A stretch of DNA of 64,000 bases, taken from assembly GCA_030248215.1 (NCBI GenBank), contig JASANG010000972.1:1-64000 (forward strand). Direction: 5' to 3'. Under the pieces are notes generated by a model that saw only the letters and a list, made by a program, of their open reading frames with translations, was not told the DNA's origin and made no database searches. Origin of the DNA: Enoplolaimus lenunculus (lineage: Eukaryota > Nematoda > Enoplea > Enoplida > Thoracostomopsidae). The translations under genes and the position numbers were made by a program. Of the stretch, positions 56,641 to 64,000 are shown piece after piece (the stretch's first letter is position 1; each line of letters opens with the position of its first letter).

Positions 56641-57695
56641 ATGCGGACATATAGAGTTTTGCAAAAACTCTATTGTCGACATTTAAACTTTACCACAACA
56701 GAACATTGGACACTTTGTACACCTGCGAAACGTAACGGACTCTGCAACTGCCGCTTGGTATATAATTTAACTAGACGTCGGCCTCTAGCCAGAGGGGCCC
56801 AGCCCCCATTTTATACTAGTACTTTCTTCAAAGTTGAGCGCCCTTTCCCTCGCATGTTACGTTGGCTACAGAAAATTTTGAGCGCCATTTCATTCAGTGG
56901 TGCTATCATTCTTTTTGGCGTTTCTTTTGAGTTATATTGCAGTATCCATTACTACGCAGTGTTTTATTTTGGCGCATTGATGTTGTGTCGGATTTCCTTT
57001 TTTGTATCGCTTTCCTACGCAGACAAGGCTCTTAACTGAACTTTGAAATTTTTTGGATTAGCCCTGACTGCCCCACCCCCGTACATCTGACTAGAATGCC
57101 GTGACTATTTCCTATTACACCGGATTCGACCGGAAATTATATTTTCACCTCCCTCGCTGTTTGACTGGGTAGTGAAGTATTGCAGCAGATTTTGACTAAA
57201 GACAATGCACTGTATAGTGAATGAAGCTATTACAGACTCGCAAAAGTACAGATAGACGCGAGCAATTAGATAGGTGTGTTACCTGTGCTGGTACAGGGGG
57301 GTGAATGGCGTTCGACTAACGGGTTTATATTAGGAGGGTTGATGAGCTGCCGCAATCCAGGTCTCTAGGAGACCCACTCAGCCCTGACCTCACTTAGGGC
57401 CATTTTATAGTAAAACGATTGCGTTACCCTCCCATATCGAAATCGGATAGGAGCCACCTATATCGCACTTCGACAAATACCGTCCTGAGTCACGTTAATG
57501 TGTGTAACTCTGAAAATTAAGGATTGTAATGGTACTGGAGAGAGTTGAGGAAACGCGGTAAAAATGGAGAAAAACGGGGTTGCAATGATCAGGTAGTTAG
57601 AGAGGGGGAACCGTGCCCATTCAGGAAGCTTGACACAACCTAGTTGCCTTCAGTTCGCCATTAGCCCCGCAGATACCTATATTCTCTTATCTATG
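56641..57695. other. No gene supported
   Basis: A 132-codon plus-strand frame (56,641-57,039) has a hydrophobic second half but no recognisable family and may be chance. 57,040-57,690 resembles the less AT-rich arms. Confidence 0.3.
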
Positions 57696-58028
57696 TGTGG
57701 CGCACATATTTTGTACATTTGGCTATTAGGCCAATTTGAATATTGAGCGTAATTTCGTATATTTAAATTAGTTTGTGTAGCCAGAATATATATTTGGTTG
57801 TCAGTCACTTTAGTGGTGTGATGGAAACTTATTACTTTGTATGGCTGTGTTCGTTTTGTCTGGTTCTTTTTGGATTGTTATCTTCATATGTTATTCTTAG
57901 GTGTATTTGCATTACCCTAATGAAATAAATCACAGTAGCAGAATGTTTACGGTGATATGTCATTGCAACTTTAAATCAGCCTTCTTCCTAATACTTTGGC
58001 TGACCATTACATTATTACCGACTACTAT
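57696..58028 (+). repeat. 5' LTR
   Basis: Its start is fixed by identity with the 3' LTR start. Its end is inferred just before the primer site. AATAAA at 57,924-57,929 is a possible poly(A) signal. Confidence 0.65.
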
Positions 58029-58755
58029 ATTTGGTGACCCCGACGGAGCTTCTGTTCGCAACAAACACGGGCATCAAACCACGGAGTCAATGCAATATTC
58101 AACAAACACGTCATGGCTCAGGGAATCACTGTCCTTATTCACGAATAGGATACTGCTGGGCAATCAATATTCTCGTACGGCCTTGTACCAAGATGTGTGT
58201 TTTGTTTGCTGTCTCACACTGATTGATGTGATAACAATATCGGTCTGGCGATTTTGTATAGCCAATGGTGGAACGGCGCCTGCAGTGACAATGAAAAGGT
58301 CCACGACTGTCCGATATAAACGAAAGATGCATTGTAAGAAAAAGACTGTAAATTTTCATATATTACTACTGTACTTATGTGTACGTATCATACTGTGCGA
58401 CCCACCCTTTGGTAAACCTTTTACTATTGGCGTAAATTTTGACCGCGTCCAGATTCTATTTGTCTCATGTGAGCTCGCTCAGACGCATTCGGCCCGCAGG
58501 TTACGAGTATACTCTAGAAATAAAAGGATCAAATTTTCCATTTATAATTCAGGTCGTATATGCTTTAACCAAGCTACTGCCCTAAGGATTCTTTTGCTGA
58601 TTGCTGGTGATGTGGAACGGAATCCCGGTCCGCAACTCCAGGGTTTAAAGGAAAATCAAGTCAAGCTCTTGCAGTCTGGAAAGGTTTTTGTATGCAAAAA
58701 AGCAGTTTTCAGGCACATCTTGCAAGCGCATTTTCGACTGCCGATGTTCGGGTAG
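57943..58755 (+). CDS. ORF1 of the retrotransposon, ending in a 2A peptide and short tail
   Basis: The frame crosses the primer site. The first ATG (57,943) lies inside the LTR, with others at 58,090 and 58,288. The protein has no recognised domain. It is basic with hydrophobic patches (FFLILWLTITLLPTTIF; ILLLYLCVRIIL) and ends in LRILLLIAGDVERNPGP (58,582-58,632), a full DxExNPGP 2A motif that makes ribosomes skip the Gly-Pro bond. The hydrophobic run before the motif resembles 2A sequences known from some non-LTR retrotransposons, some of which double as signal sequences. Its last part overlaps the IMPACT frame. Confidence 0.65.
   Translation: MFTVICHCNFKSAFFLILWLTITLLPTTIFGDPDGASVRNKHGHQTTESMQYSTNTSWLRESLSLFTNRILLGNQYSRTALYQDVCFVCCLTLIDVITISVWRFCIANGGTAPAVTMKRSTTVRYKRKMHCKKKTVNFHILLLYLCVRIILCDPPFGKPFTIGVNFDRVQILFVSCELAQTHSARRLRVYSRNKRIKFSIYNSGRICFNQATALRILLLIAGDVERNPGPQLQGLKENQVKLLQSGKVFVCKKAVFRHILQAHFRLPMFG
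58032..58045 (+). other. Primer binding site, tRNA-Trp type
   Basis: TGGTGACCCCGACG is complementary to the 3' end of metazoan tRNA-Trp, the primer reported for CsRn1. Confidence 0.75.
58582..58632 (+). other. 2A ribosome-skipping motif 1
   Basis: It encodes LRILLLIAGDVERNPGP. The core D(V/I)ExNPGP is complete. It would separate ORF1 from what follows. Confidence 0.85.
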
Positions 58756-60548
58756 CCCTTGATAATTTGATAGCCTCCAGTAAAAAAATTGAATCTGCGA
58801 CTCACAACATTTATGCATATCGTTTTTTCTGTGAACCTGGTTTTGATTCGGGCTATAATCACGATGGAGAGTTTGGTGCTGGCCGTCGTTTACTAAAAAC
58901 TCTAGAGCTTACCGGTGCTATAAATGTTGTGGTTTTTGTTACTCGATGGTACGGCGGGGTCCATTTGGGGTCCCACCGTTTTCGTATTATCTGTTCTATG
59001 GCTAAGGAACTTCTTAAACTCCATTTAAGCGTGCACACTAAGGTGTATAAAAGCAAGGTCAAGGACACAAACATTGTTCCTAAAATACAGTTACCAAGAG
59101 TAGCGGACAAAATGCTGAAACAAAATACCGAAGCTAACCGGAAATCATATAGTAGCCAGAAATCATCTTTTGAAATCACCTTTTGCAGCAATCCTGCTGC
59201 ATCCTCTATTAAAAAAGTTAATCCACGACAGTTAATCCAACGCACGACAATGCGCCAACATGCCCACTTACAATCGATATCTTCACTACCAAATTCTCTA
59301 TTTTCGGGATTCTTATTTAGAATTAGGTTATATTTAGTTTACCTTATAGTTTTAATCCTATGCATACGTTTCTCAACCTGTGCATCAACTCGGTCTTCGA
59401 TGCCTGATTCACACTCGGGGGATAGTATTCGGTGCTCGGACGTGGCGGGTATTAGTTCTCGCCACGCTAGTGGGTTGCGGCTATTGCTATTGATTGCAGG
59501 CATTGAGCCTAATCCGGGGCCACATAAATGGGATGTGTCTACTCTCGATAAATATAATAAAGAAATTCTAGCTAGGGCACTTCAACTCATTTTTGAGCAT
59601 GATGCCGATTTTGCAATGCCAGGAACAAAACGGTTGATTTGCAACACTCTAGCGGAGTTACCACAGGGTGTTGTTAATGTTGCTCTGAAGTGGGCAGAAA
59701 GCGGACAGAAGTCGCTGGAGGATAATTCTGCCGATTGCAACGCTCGATTACCCAAATTACCAGATTTCTACGAACGAGTCGCACGGGTTTGGTTCACTCA
59801 GATTGAACCACTTATTGAAGGCCTCTCTGATAGTTTAAAGAGAAACGCGTTGCTTAACGCACTGCCTACTAATGTGATGATTGATAGCGGAACTAAGGCC
59901 ACGGACACTTACGCAGAAATAAAAGACTGCGTTCTAAAATTTTTTGGCCAGAGCGAGGAAATGCAACTACGTAGGTTATTAGAGCAGCATGTCTTGGGTG
60001 ATCGGAAACATTCTGTTTTACTACGTCACCTTCAGGGAAAAGCCCCCGGCCATGCTGACCTGGTTAAATATCGGTTCATGGCAGCCCTTCCTGAAAAAGT
60101 GAGAATCTCGCTAGCTGTTGTCGACGACGTTGATATAGAAAAGCTAGCGAGTCTTGCGGATAAAATTTTAGAACAACTCTCACCTGAACTGTCCAAAGAC
60201 CCTTGTGTGACTTCAGTTACCAGTACCAACCCAGAAAAAACAGATAGCACCTTGCAATTGCAAATGCAAGAAATGTCCAACTGTATAGCGCATCTCAGCA
60301 AGCAAATGACTGATTTGAATCGGTCACGACAACATTTTCGGAAAAATAGGCAAAGGTTTCCCCGAAGAAACCGCTCAAACTCTGCTTATAACTCAAGTTC
60401 TCGACATAGGATCAGTTCAAACCGGCAATTTTGTTTTTACCACGCAAAGTTTGGGCCACTAGCGCGAAAGTGCGTTAAGCCTTGTGATTGGGTAATAAGA
60501 TCGGGAAACGCAAATTCTCCGGCTCCAAAGCGACAGGAGCCGGAGTAA
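58692..60548 (+). CDS. IMPACT/UPF0029 domain - 2A-like motif - Gag
   Basis: 618 residues from ATG. Residues 1-111 are an IMPACT-family (UPF0029/YigZ-type) domain: SSFQAHLASAFS, IESATHNIYAYRF, DGEFGAGRRLL, VVVFVTRWYGGVHLGSHRF. In cells IMPACT/YIH1 binds GCN1 and restrains the kinase GCN2. A basic linker and a membrane-type segment (LYLVYLIVLILCIRF) follow, then a second 2A-like motif ending IEPNPGP (59,475-59,522). Gag comes after it: a helical capsid-like part with LPDFYERVARVWFTQIEP, a basic region (QRFPRRNRSN) and the CHCC knuckle CFYH...KCVKPC (about residues 581-598). Gag and Pol overlap in different frames. Programmed frameshifting is the family's usual way to make Gag-Pol. Confidence 0.85.
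   Translation: MQKSSFQAHLASAFSTADVRVALDNLIASSKKIESATHNIYAYRFFCEPGFDSGYNHDGEFGAGRRLLKTLELTGAINVVVFVTRWYGGVHLGSHRFRIICSMAKELLKLHLSVHTKVYKSKVKDTNIVPKIQLPRVADKMLKQNTEANRKSYSSQKSSFEITFCSNPAASSIKKVNPRQLIQRTTMRQHAHLQSISSLPNSLFSGFLFRIRLYLVYLIVLILCIRFSTCASTRSSMPDSHSGDSIRCSDVAGISSRHASGLRLLLLIAGIEPNPGPHKWDVSTLDKYNKEILARALQLIFEHDADFAMPGTKRLICNTLAELPQGVVNVALKWAESGQKSLEDNSADCNARLPKLPDFYERVARVWFTQIEPLIEGLSDSLKRNALLNALPTNVMIDSGTKATDTYAEIKDCVLKFFGQSEEMQLRRLLEQHVLGDRKHSVLLRHLQGKAPGHADLVKYRFMAALPEKVRISLAVVDDVDIEKLASLADKILEQLSPELSKDPCVTSVTSTNPEKTDSTLQLQMQEMSNCIAHLSKQMTDLNRSRQHFRKNRQRFPRRNRSNSAYNSSSRHRISSNRQFCFYHAKFGPLARKCVKPCDWVIRSGNANSPAPKRQEPE
59475..59522 (+). other. 2A-like motif 2
   Basis: It encodes LRLLLLIAGIEPNPGP. 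It is close to motif 1 and to 2A forms of retrotransposons and is a variant of the consensus, so its efficiency is uncertain. It would separate the IMPACT part from Gag. Confidence 0.7.
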
Positions 60549-63500
60549 ACACAGTGAAAGTACCAGTTCCCGAAATAGGCGAATTTCTTGCGGATACAGG
60601 AAGCGTTAAAAGTTTCTTACCTAAGTCATTCGCGCACGTTTATGCTCGCACCCGTAGCAAACAGTCTTTTTACGCTGCCAACAATTCTCCCGTATCTACT
60701 TTTGGCTCGAGGACTTTAACATTTAGCATTCCACAGCTTAAGCAACAATTTTCTTGGAATTTTATAATAGCAGATGTGTCACAGCCAATCTTGGGATCCG
60801 ATTTCTTGAGTAAGCATAATTTGGTTGTCGACTGCCGAAATGGCCGCATAATACAGAACAACAATGATACCATAATCACGGCTAATGCCCATGAACCTCC
60901 TCTCATTACAAATCCGGAAGTCAGTTTAAGTGTCTTTTCGATTAATGAAACTTTCCATTGTGAACTTCGTAAAATTTTGAGCAAGTATTCGAAACTCTTC
61001 GATAAGGTATCTGCTGATGATGTAGTTCGACATAGTACGGTTCACCGTATCTTAACGAATGGGCTTCCTGTTTTCACTAAGCCACGACGGCTTTTCGGCC
61101 CAAAACTTGAGATTGCTAAAAAATCAACGGAGGACCTTGAAAAACGAGGCGTGGTATTTCGCGGTGAATCTCCTTGGGCGTCGGCTTTGCATATGGCGCC
61201 AAAGGCAGATAGTGTAACTCCTTGGCGTCCATGCGGTGATTACCGCCAGTTGAACAGAGTTACCATTCCGGATCGATACCCCATGCCGAATATTGCAGAT
61301 CTAACAAACAAACTCGGTAATTGCAAAATTTTTTCCAAAATTGATTTAGTCTCAGCCTACCACCAGATACCGGTCGCAACTGAGGACCAAGCCAAAACTG
61401 CAATAACAACTCCTTTTGGTCTTTTCATTCACAGGCGTATGCCGTTTGGCCTGCGCAACGCAGCACAGACTTTCCAACGTCTCATAGACGTTGTGTTACA
61501 TGGTTGTCCTTTTGCAATTGCCTACTTGGACGACATTATCATAGCGAGCGAAAATATTCCGCAGCATCTAACACATTTATGCAAAGTATTCGAGCGGTTA
61601 GTGTCTAATGGTTTGCGTCTGAAACTAGAAAAATGTGAGTTTTTAGTAACCGAAACCACTTTCATTGGGTTTGAAATTTCTTCTAGAGGATTTCGTCCAA
61701 TTACCGCCAAACTGGATACCATTAATAGGTTCGAGAAGCCAGCCACTGTTAGGGGCTTAAAACGTTTTATTGGCATGTGTGCTTTTTATCACCGCTTTAT
61801 CCCAAAATTTTCGGAAATAGCGGCTCCGCTTACGGACTTAACACGAAATGTTAAAGAAAAGTCTAAGCAAAACTTAATTTGGAATGATGTAGCTGAGAAA
61901 GCATTTGCAAGTCTTAAAGAAGCCTTGCAGCGTAGTCAAACCTTATGCTTCCCAGTTGAAAACGCAACTCTTGAATTGACCACTGATGCATCCAATGTCG
62001 CTATTGGTGCTGTCCTCAATCAGGTTCATAATGGGCAACGAAAACCGTTGTCATTTTTTTCACGCAAGCTTTCGGAGGCTGAGAGAAAAAAATCTACTTT
62101 TGACCGAGAACTTCTAGCAATCTATTCATCGCTTAGACATTTTAATTGGTTGCTGGGAACAGAGTTCACCATCAGGACTGATCATAAACCCTTAGTACAT
62201 GCTTTAGGTATGAGAAATGCCACTCCGCAACCATCCCGATGGCTCTCATATATATCTGAGCATAACTGCACTATTAAGCATGTTTCGGGTTCTGACAACA
62301 TTGTTGCGGACGCACTCTCGCGTTCGTCCTGTTCGTCCGTCAGTTCTGAAAGCGACAAGGCAATTGCTATCGCTCAATTACAGGACGAAAATCTTCAACG
62401 TTTTTTCAAGGCTACTTCGTTACCTCTTAAGACTTTAATGGTTGATGGTAAAGCACTAGTTTGTGACGCTAGTACCGCTGTTACTAGACCATATGTTCCC
62501 TCCTTTATGCGCCGCCAAATTTTTCAGGAAATCCATAACATTGCTCACACTGGTTCTAAATCGACCTTGCGCACAATAGCGCAGCGGTTCATTTGGCCAG
62601 GAATGAATAAAGAAGTCAAATTGTGGTGTAAAATGGGCCAAGAGTGCCAAGCTAGTAAGATTGGTCGTCATACACGAGCCCCTGTAGGAAATATACCAAC
62701 CTCTGGCAGGCTAGATACTGTACATATCGATATAGTGAGACCTCTACCACGTTCCAACAACCGTTCTTATCTATTAACCATAGTAGATCGGTTTACAAGA
62801 TGGCCAGAGGTCATCCCAATTTCTGACATGGCAACTGTTACTATAGTTAACGCGTTCATCAATACATGGGTCAGTCGTTTTGGCGTACCTCGGGTATTAA
62901 TCTCAGACCGCTGCTCCCAATTTGAATCAGCCGTTTGGTACGAGTTAATGCAAAAATTAGGGATTTCACGGAAAAGAACAACTGCTTATCATCCGGCCTG
63001 CAATGGCGCGGTGGAACGGTTCCATCGTACATTGAAGTCTGCACTTCGGGCAAAATGCGATACTAATAATTGGACAACACACTTACCACTAGTACTTTTA
63101 GGCTTGCGTTGTGCAATTAACGAACTTGGGATCTGCCCAGCATGGGTCCTATATGGTAAATCATTGGACCTACCAGGTTATTTTTTCACAGCAGATACAC
63201 CTGAATGCCCAAATTTTTCAAATCATTTCTTAGAATCCTTATTTTCGGGTGTTAAAAAATTTTCGGCTCCTATACGTAACCACCGAGTACAGTGCTATGT
63301 TCCTAAAGACCTACAATCGTGTGAATTTGTATGGATTAAAAACACAACTCCTCGCAACACTCTTGAACCCCGTTATTCTGGCCCGCATAAGGTCCTGTCC
63401 CGAGACGGAAAAACGGTTACAATCTATCAACAAGATGCTACAAACAGAGTCTCAGTTGATCGTGTCAAACCGGCATACCTTTTTACCATTCCGGAAGATG

Positions 63501-63961
63501 GTTCCAAAAACCCCAGTTTCAACGAAAATCCTAGTAACCCTGATTATCTCAGACCTTGTCTTAAATCACGGCTCGTAAATTATGTTGCATTTGACACTGC
63601 AACCCTACCTTCTGGTAAGATCGTTAATGCCAAAGTCCGTAATTATCCGTTATGGCCAGCTCGCATAGTTAATATCGCAGCTACCCCACTCGAGTTTAGT
63701 AAACAACCTAGTGGTACCCATCCGGTTCAATTTTTTCACACCAATCGTTTTGCTTTTGTTAAATTTTCTAATATTTGCCAATTTACCTGGTGTGAACATA
63801 CCAATCATGCTGGATTGCGCCATGCTCTGCGGTTGGCAGAAAAAGCTTTAGATAATGACACATCGTGCATTGAAAAAACGGTTACACTTTGTTCCCACCT
63901 TTCACGTTTTAAAAAACGGGTTACTTTTTACTCAGACAACGAATCCCTATTTTTAAAATAG
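60488..63961 (+). CDS. Pol: protease - reverse transcriptase - RNase H - integrase - PWWP-like domain
   Basis: The frame is open for 1,157 codons and begins inside the end of Gag, with no ATG needed if made by frameshifting. Protease LADTGS (about residue 36). RT with GDYRQLN and YLDD (residue 346). RNase H TTDAS (about 498) and DHKPLVHAL. Integrase with an HHCC-type head, HIDIV (about 746), ISDR (about 806) and GAVERFH (about 842), the last two acidic residues 35 apart as in DD35E. A GPY/F module (RYSGPHKVL) follows. Residues about 1,043-1,101 match a PWWP domain: GKIVNAKVRNYPLWPARIV, then HPVQFFHTNRFAFV. A C-terminal tail of about 55 residues completes it. Many Ty3/gypsy elements have a chromodomain at this place instead. 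Confidence 0.9.
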   Translation: MGNKIGKRKFSGSKATGAGVNTVKVPVPEIGEFLADTGSVKSFLPKSFAHVYARTRSKQSFYAANNSPVSTFGSRTLTFSIPQLKQQFSWNFIIADVSQPILGSDFLSKHNLVVDCRNGRIIQNNNDTIITANAHEPPLITNPEVSLSVFSINETFHCELRKILSKYSKLFDKVSADDVVRHSTVHRILTNGLPVFTKPRRLFGPKLEIAKKSTEDLEKRGVVFRGESPWASALHMAPKADSVTPWRPCGDYRQLNRVTIPDRYPMPNIADLTNKLGNCKIFSKIDLVSAYHQIPVATEDQAKTAITTPFGLFIHRRMPFGLRNAAQTFQRLIDVVLHGCPFAIAYLDDIIIASENIPQHLTHLCKVFERLVSNGLRLKLEKCEFLVTETTFIGFEISSRGFRPITAKLDTINRFEKPATVRGLKRFIGMCAFYHRFIPKFSEIAAPLTDLTRNVKEKSKQNLIWNDVAEKAFASLKEALQRSQTLCFPVENATLELTTDASNVAIGAVLNQVHNGQRKPLSFFSRKLSEAERKKSTFDRELLAIYSSLRHFNWLLGTEFTIRTDHKPLVHALGMRNATPQPSRWLSYISEHNCTIKHVSGSDNIVADALSRSSCSSVSSESDKAIAIAQLQDENLQRFFKATSLPLKTLMVDGKALVCDASTAVTRPYVPSFMRRQIFQEIHNIAHTGSKSTLRTIAQRFIWPGMNKEVKLWCKMGQECQASKIGRHTRAPVGNIPTSGRLDTVHIDIVRPLPRSNNRSYLLTIVDRFTRWPEVIPISDMATVTIVNAFINTWVSRFGVPRVLISDRCSQFESAVWYELMQKLGISRKRTTAYHPACNGAVERFHRTLKSALRAKCDTNNWTTHLPLVLLGLRCAINELGICPAWVLYGKSLDLPGYFFTADTPECPNFSNHFLESLFSGVKKFSAPIRNHRVQCYVPKDLQSCEFVWIKNTTPRNTLEPRYSGPHKVLSRDGKTVTIYQQDATNRVSVDRVKPAYLFTIPEDGSKNPSFNENPSNPDYLRPCLKSRLVNYVAFDTATLPSGKIVNAKVRNYPLWPARIVNIAATPLEFSKQPSGTHPVQFFHTNRFAFVKFSNICQFTWCEHTNHAGLRHALRLAEKALDNDTSCIEKTVTLCSHLSRFKKRVTFYSDNESLFLK
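63614..63790 (+). other. PWWP-like domain at the Pol C-terminus
   Basis: Family pattern GDLVWAKVKGYPWWPAxV...PVxFFGTxxxAWV; here GKIVNAKVRNYPLWPARIV and PVQFFHTNRFAFVKF with proper spacing. PWWP domains read methylated H3K36 and DNA. The domain is in the same uninterrupted frame as integrase. Confidence 0.8.
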
Positions 63962-63971
63962 CTCCGCTTCC

Positions 63972-64000
63972 TAAAGGAGGGGGTTATGTGGCGCAAATAT
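63972..64000 (+). repeat. Polypurine tract and first bases of the 3' LTR
   Basis: TAAAGGAGGGGGTTA then TGTGGCGCAAATAT, matching the 5' LTR start except for one base. Confidence 0.8.

Larger units (their letters stand above)
57696..64000 (+). mobile_element. Ty3/gypsy LTR retrotransposon, CsRn1-type, with IMPACT, 2A and PWWP modules; looks whole up to the window edge
   Basis: The 5' LTR starts TGTGGCGCACATAT (57,696), and the 3' LTR start TGTGGCGCAAATAT (63,987) is cut by the window. A tRNA-Trp-type primer site and a polypurine tract bracket three overlapping coding frames: ORF1 (57,943-58,755), IMPACT-2A-Gag (58,692-60,548) and Pol-PWWP (to 63,961). The CHCC Gag knuckle and tRNA-Trp primer are marks of the CsRn1 group described in flukes and other animals. 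The frames are open across their whole length, so the copy looks young. I count no obvious breaks inside the three frames. Confidence 0.85.

Noticed and set aside
56641-57039. 132-codon ORF with hydrophobic C-terminus
   Set aside because: No family resemblance, starts inside a transposon-like sequence, no splice signals.
59523-60548. Reading the CHCC knuckle as a damaged CCHC knuckle
   Set aside because: CHCC order is the normal form in the CsRn1 group, so it is a lineage mark.

Overview
The window is eukaryotic and almost certainly from an invertebrate animal. It has spliceosomal exons of a class II PI3-kinase, several families of MITEs, tRNA-like Pol III units, large tandem repeats, LTR elements and a Polinton fragment. 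There is no bacterial gene organisation. I cannot name the species.

Layout. 1-361 (-) is the start of an unrecognised membrane-type ORF that runs off the left edge. 362-13,900 is visibly less AT-rich and nearly gene-free. It holds tandem hairpin units (7,970-8,210), a core promoter with CCAAT boxes (about 10,020-10,360, -) and a block (about 8,380-11,500) that recurs in inverted orientation at about 50,880-54,150. 14-23 kb is AT-rich host DNA with the PX and C2 exons of a PIK3C2-like gene on the minus strand. Its introns hold two well-delimited MITEs, a palindromic GC-rich repeat and an 84-bp tandem array. 23.25-27.94 kb is a tRNA-like sequence followed by a gag-like LTR element with its 3' LTR. 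28-38 kb has a few candidate small secreted-protein genes, a Polinton integrase fragment and MITEs. 39.2-41.0 kb is a long-TIR element built around about 14 copies of the 84-bp unit. 42.6-45.5 kb is a scramble of the same LTR family in both orientations. 45.5-47.2 kb and 55.4-56.3 kb are related Thr-rich (mucin-like) arrays, each followed by an 18-bp minisatellite. 47.5-48.8 kb is a TIR transposon containing a smaller hairpin element with a tRNA-like core.

The outstanding object is the Ty3/gypsy element that starts at 57,696 and continues past the right edge. It belongs to the CsRn1-type group: tRNA-Trp-like primer site and a CHCC Gag knuckle. Its architecture is unusual: ORF1, a 2A motif, an IMPACT/UPF0029 domain, a second 2A-like motif, Gag, then protease-RT-RNase H-integrase and a C-terminal PWWP-like domain. 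I infer that the 2A motifs release an IMPACT-like accessory protein, that this protein could act on the GCN1/GCN2 stress pathway, and that the PWWP domain could steer integration to methylated H3K36 chromatin.

All calls are by eye. Domain names rest on motif recognition, not on a search, and exon boundaries rest on GT/AG signals and phase.
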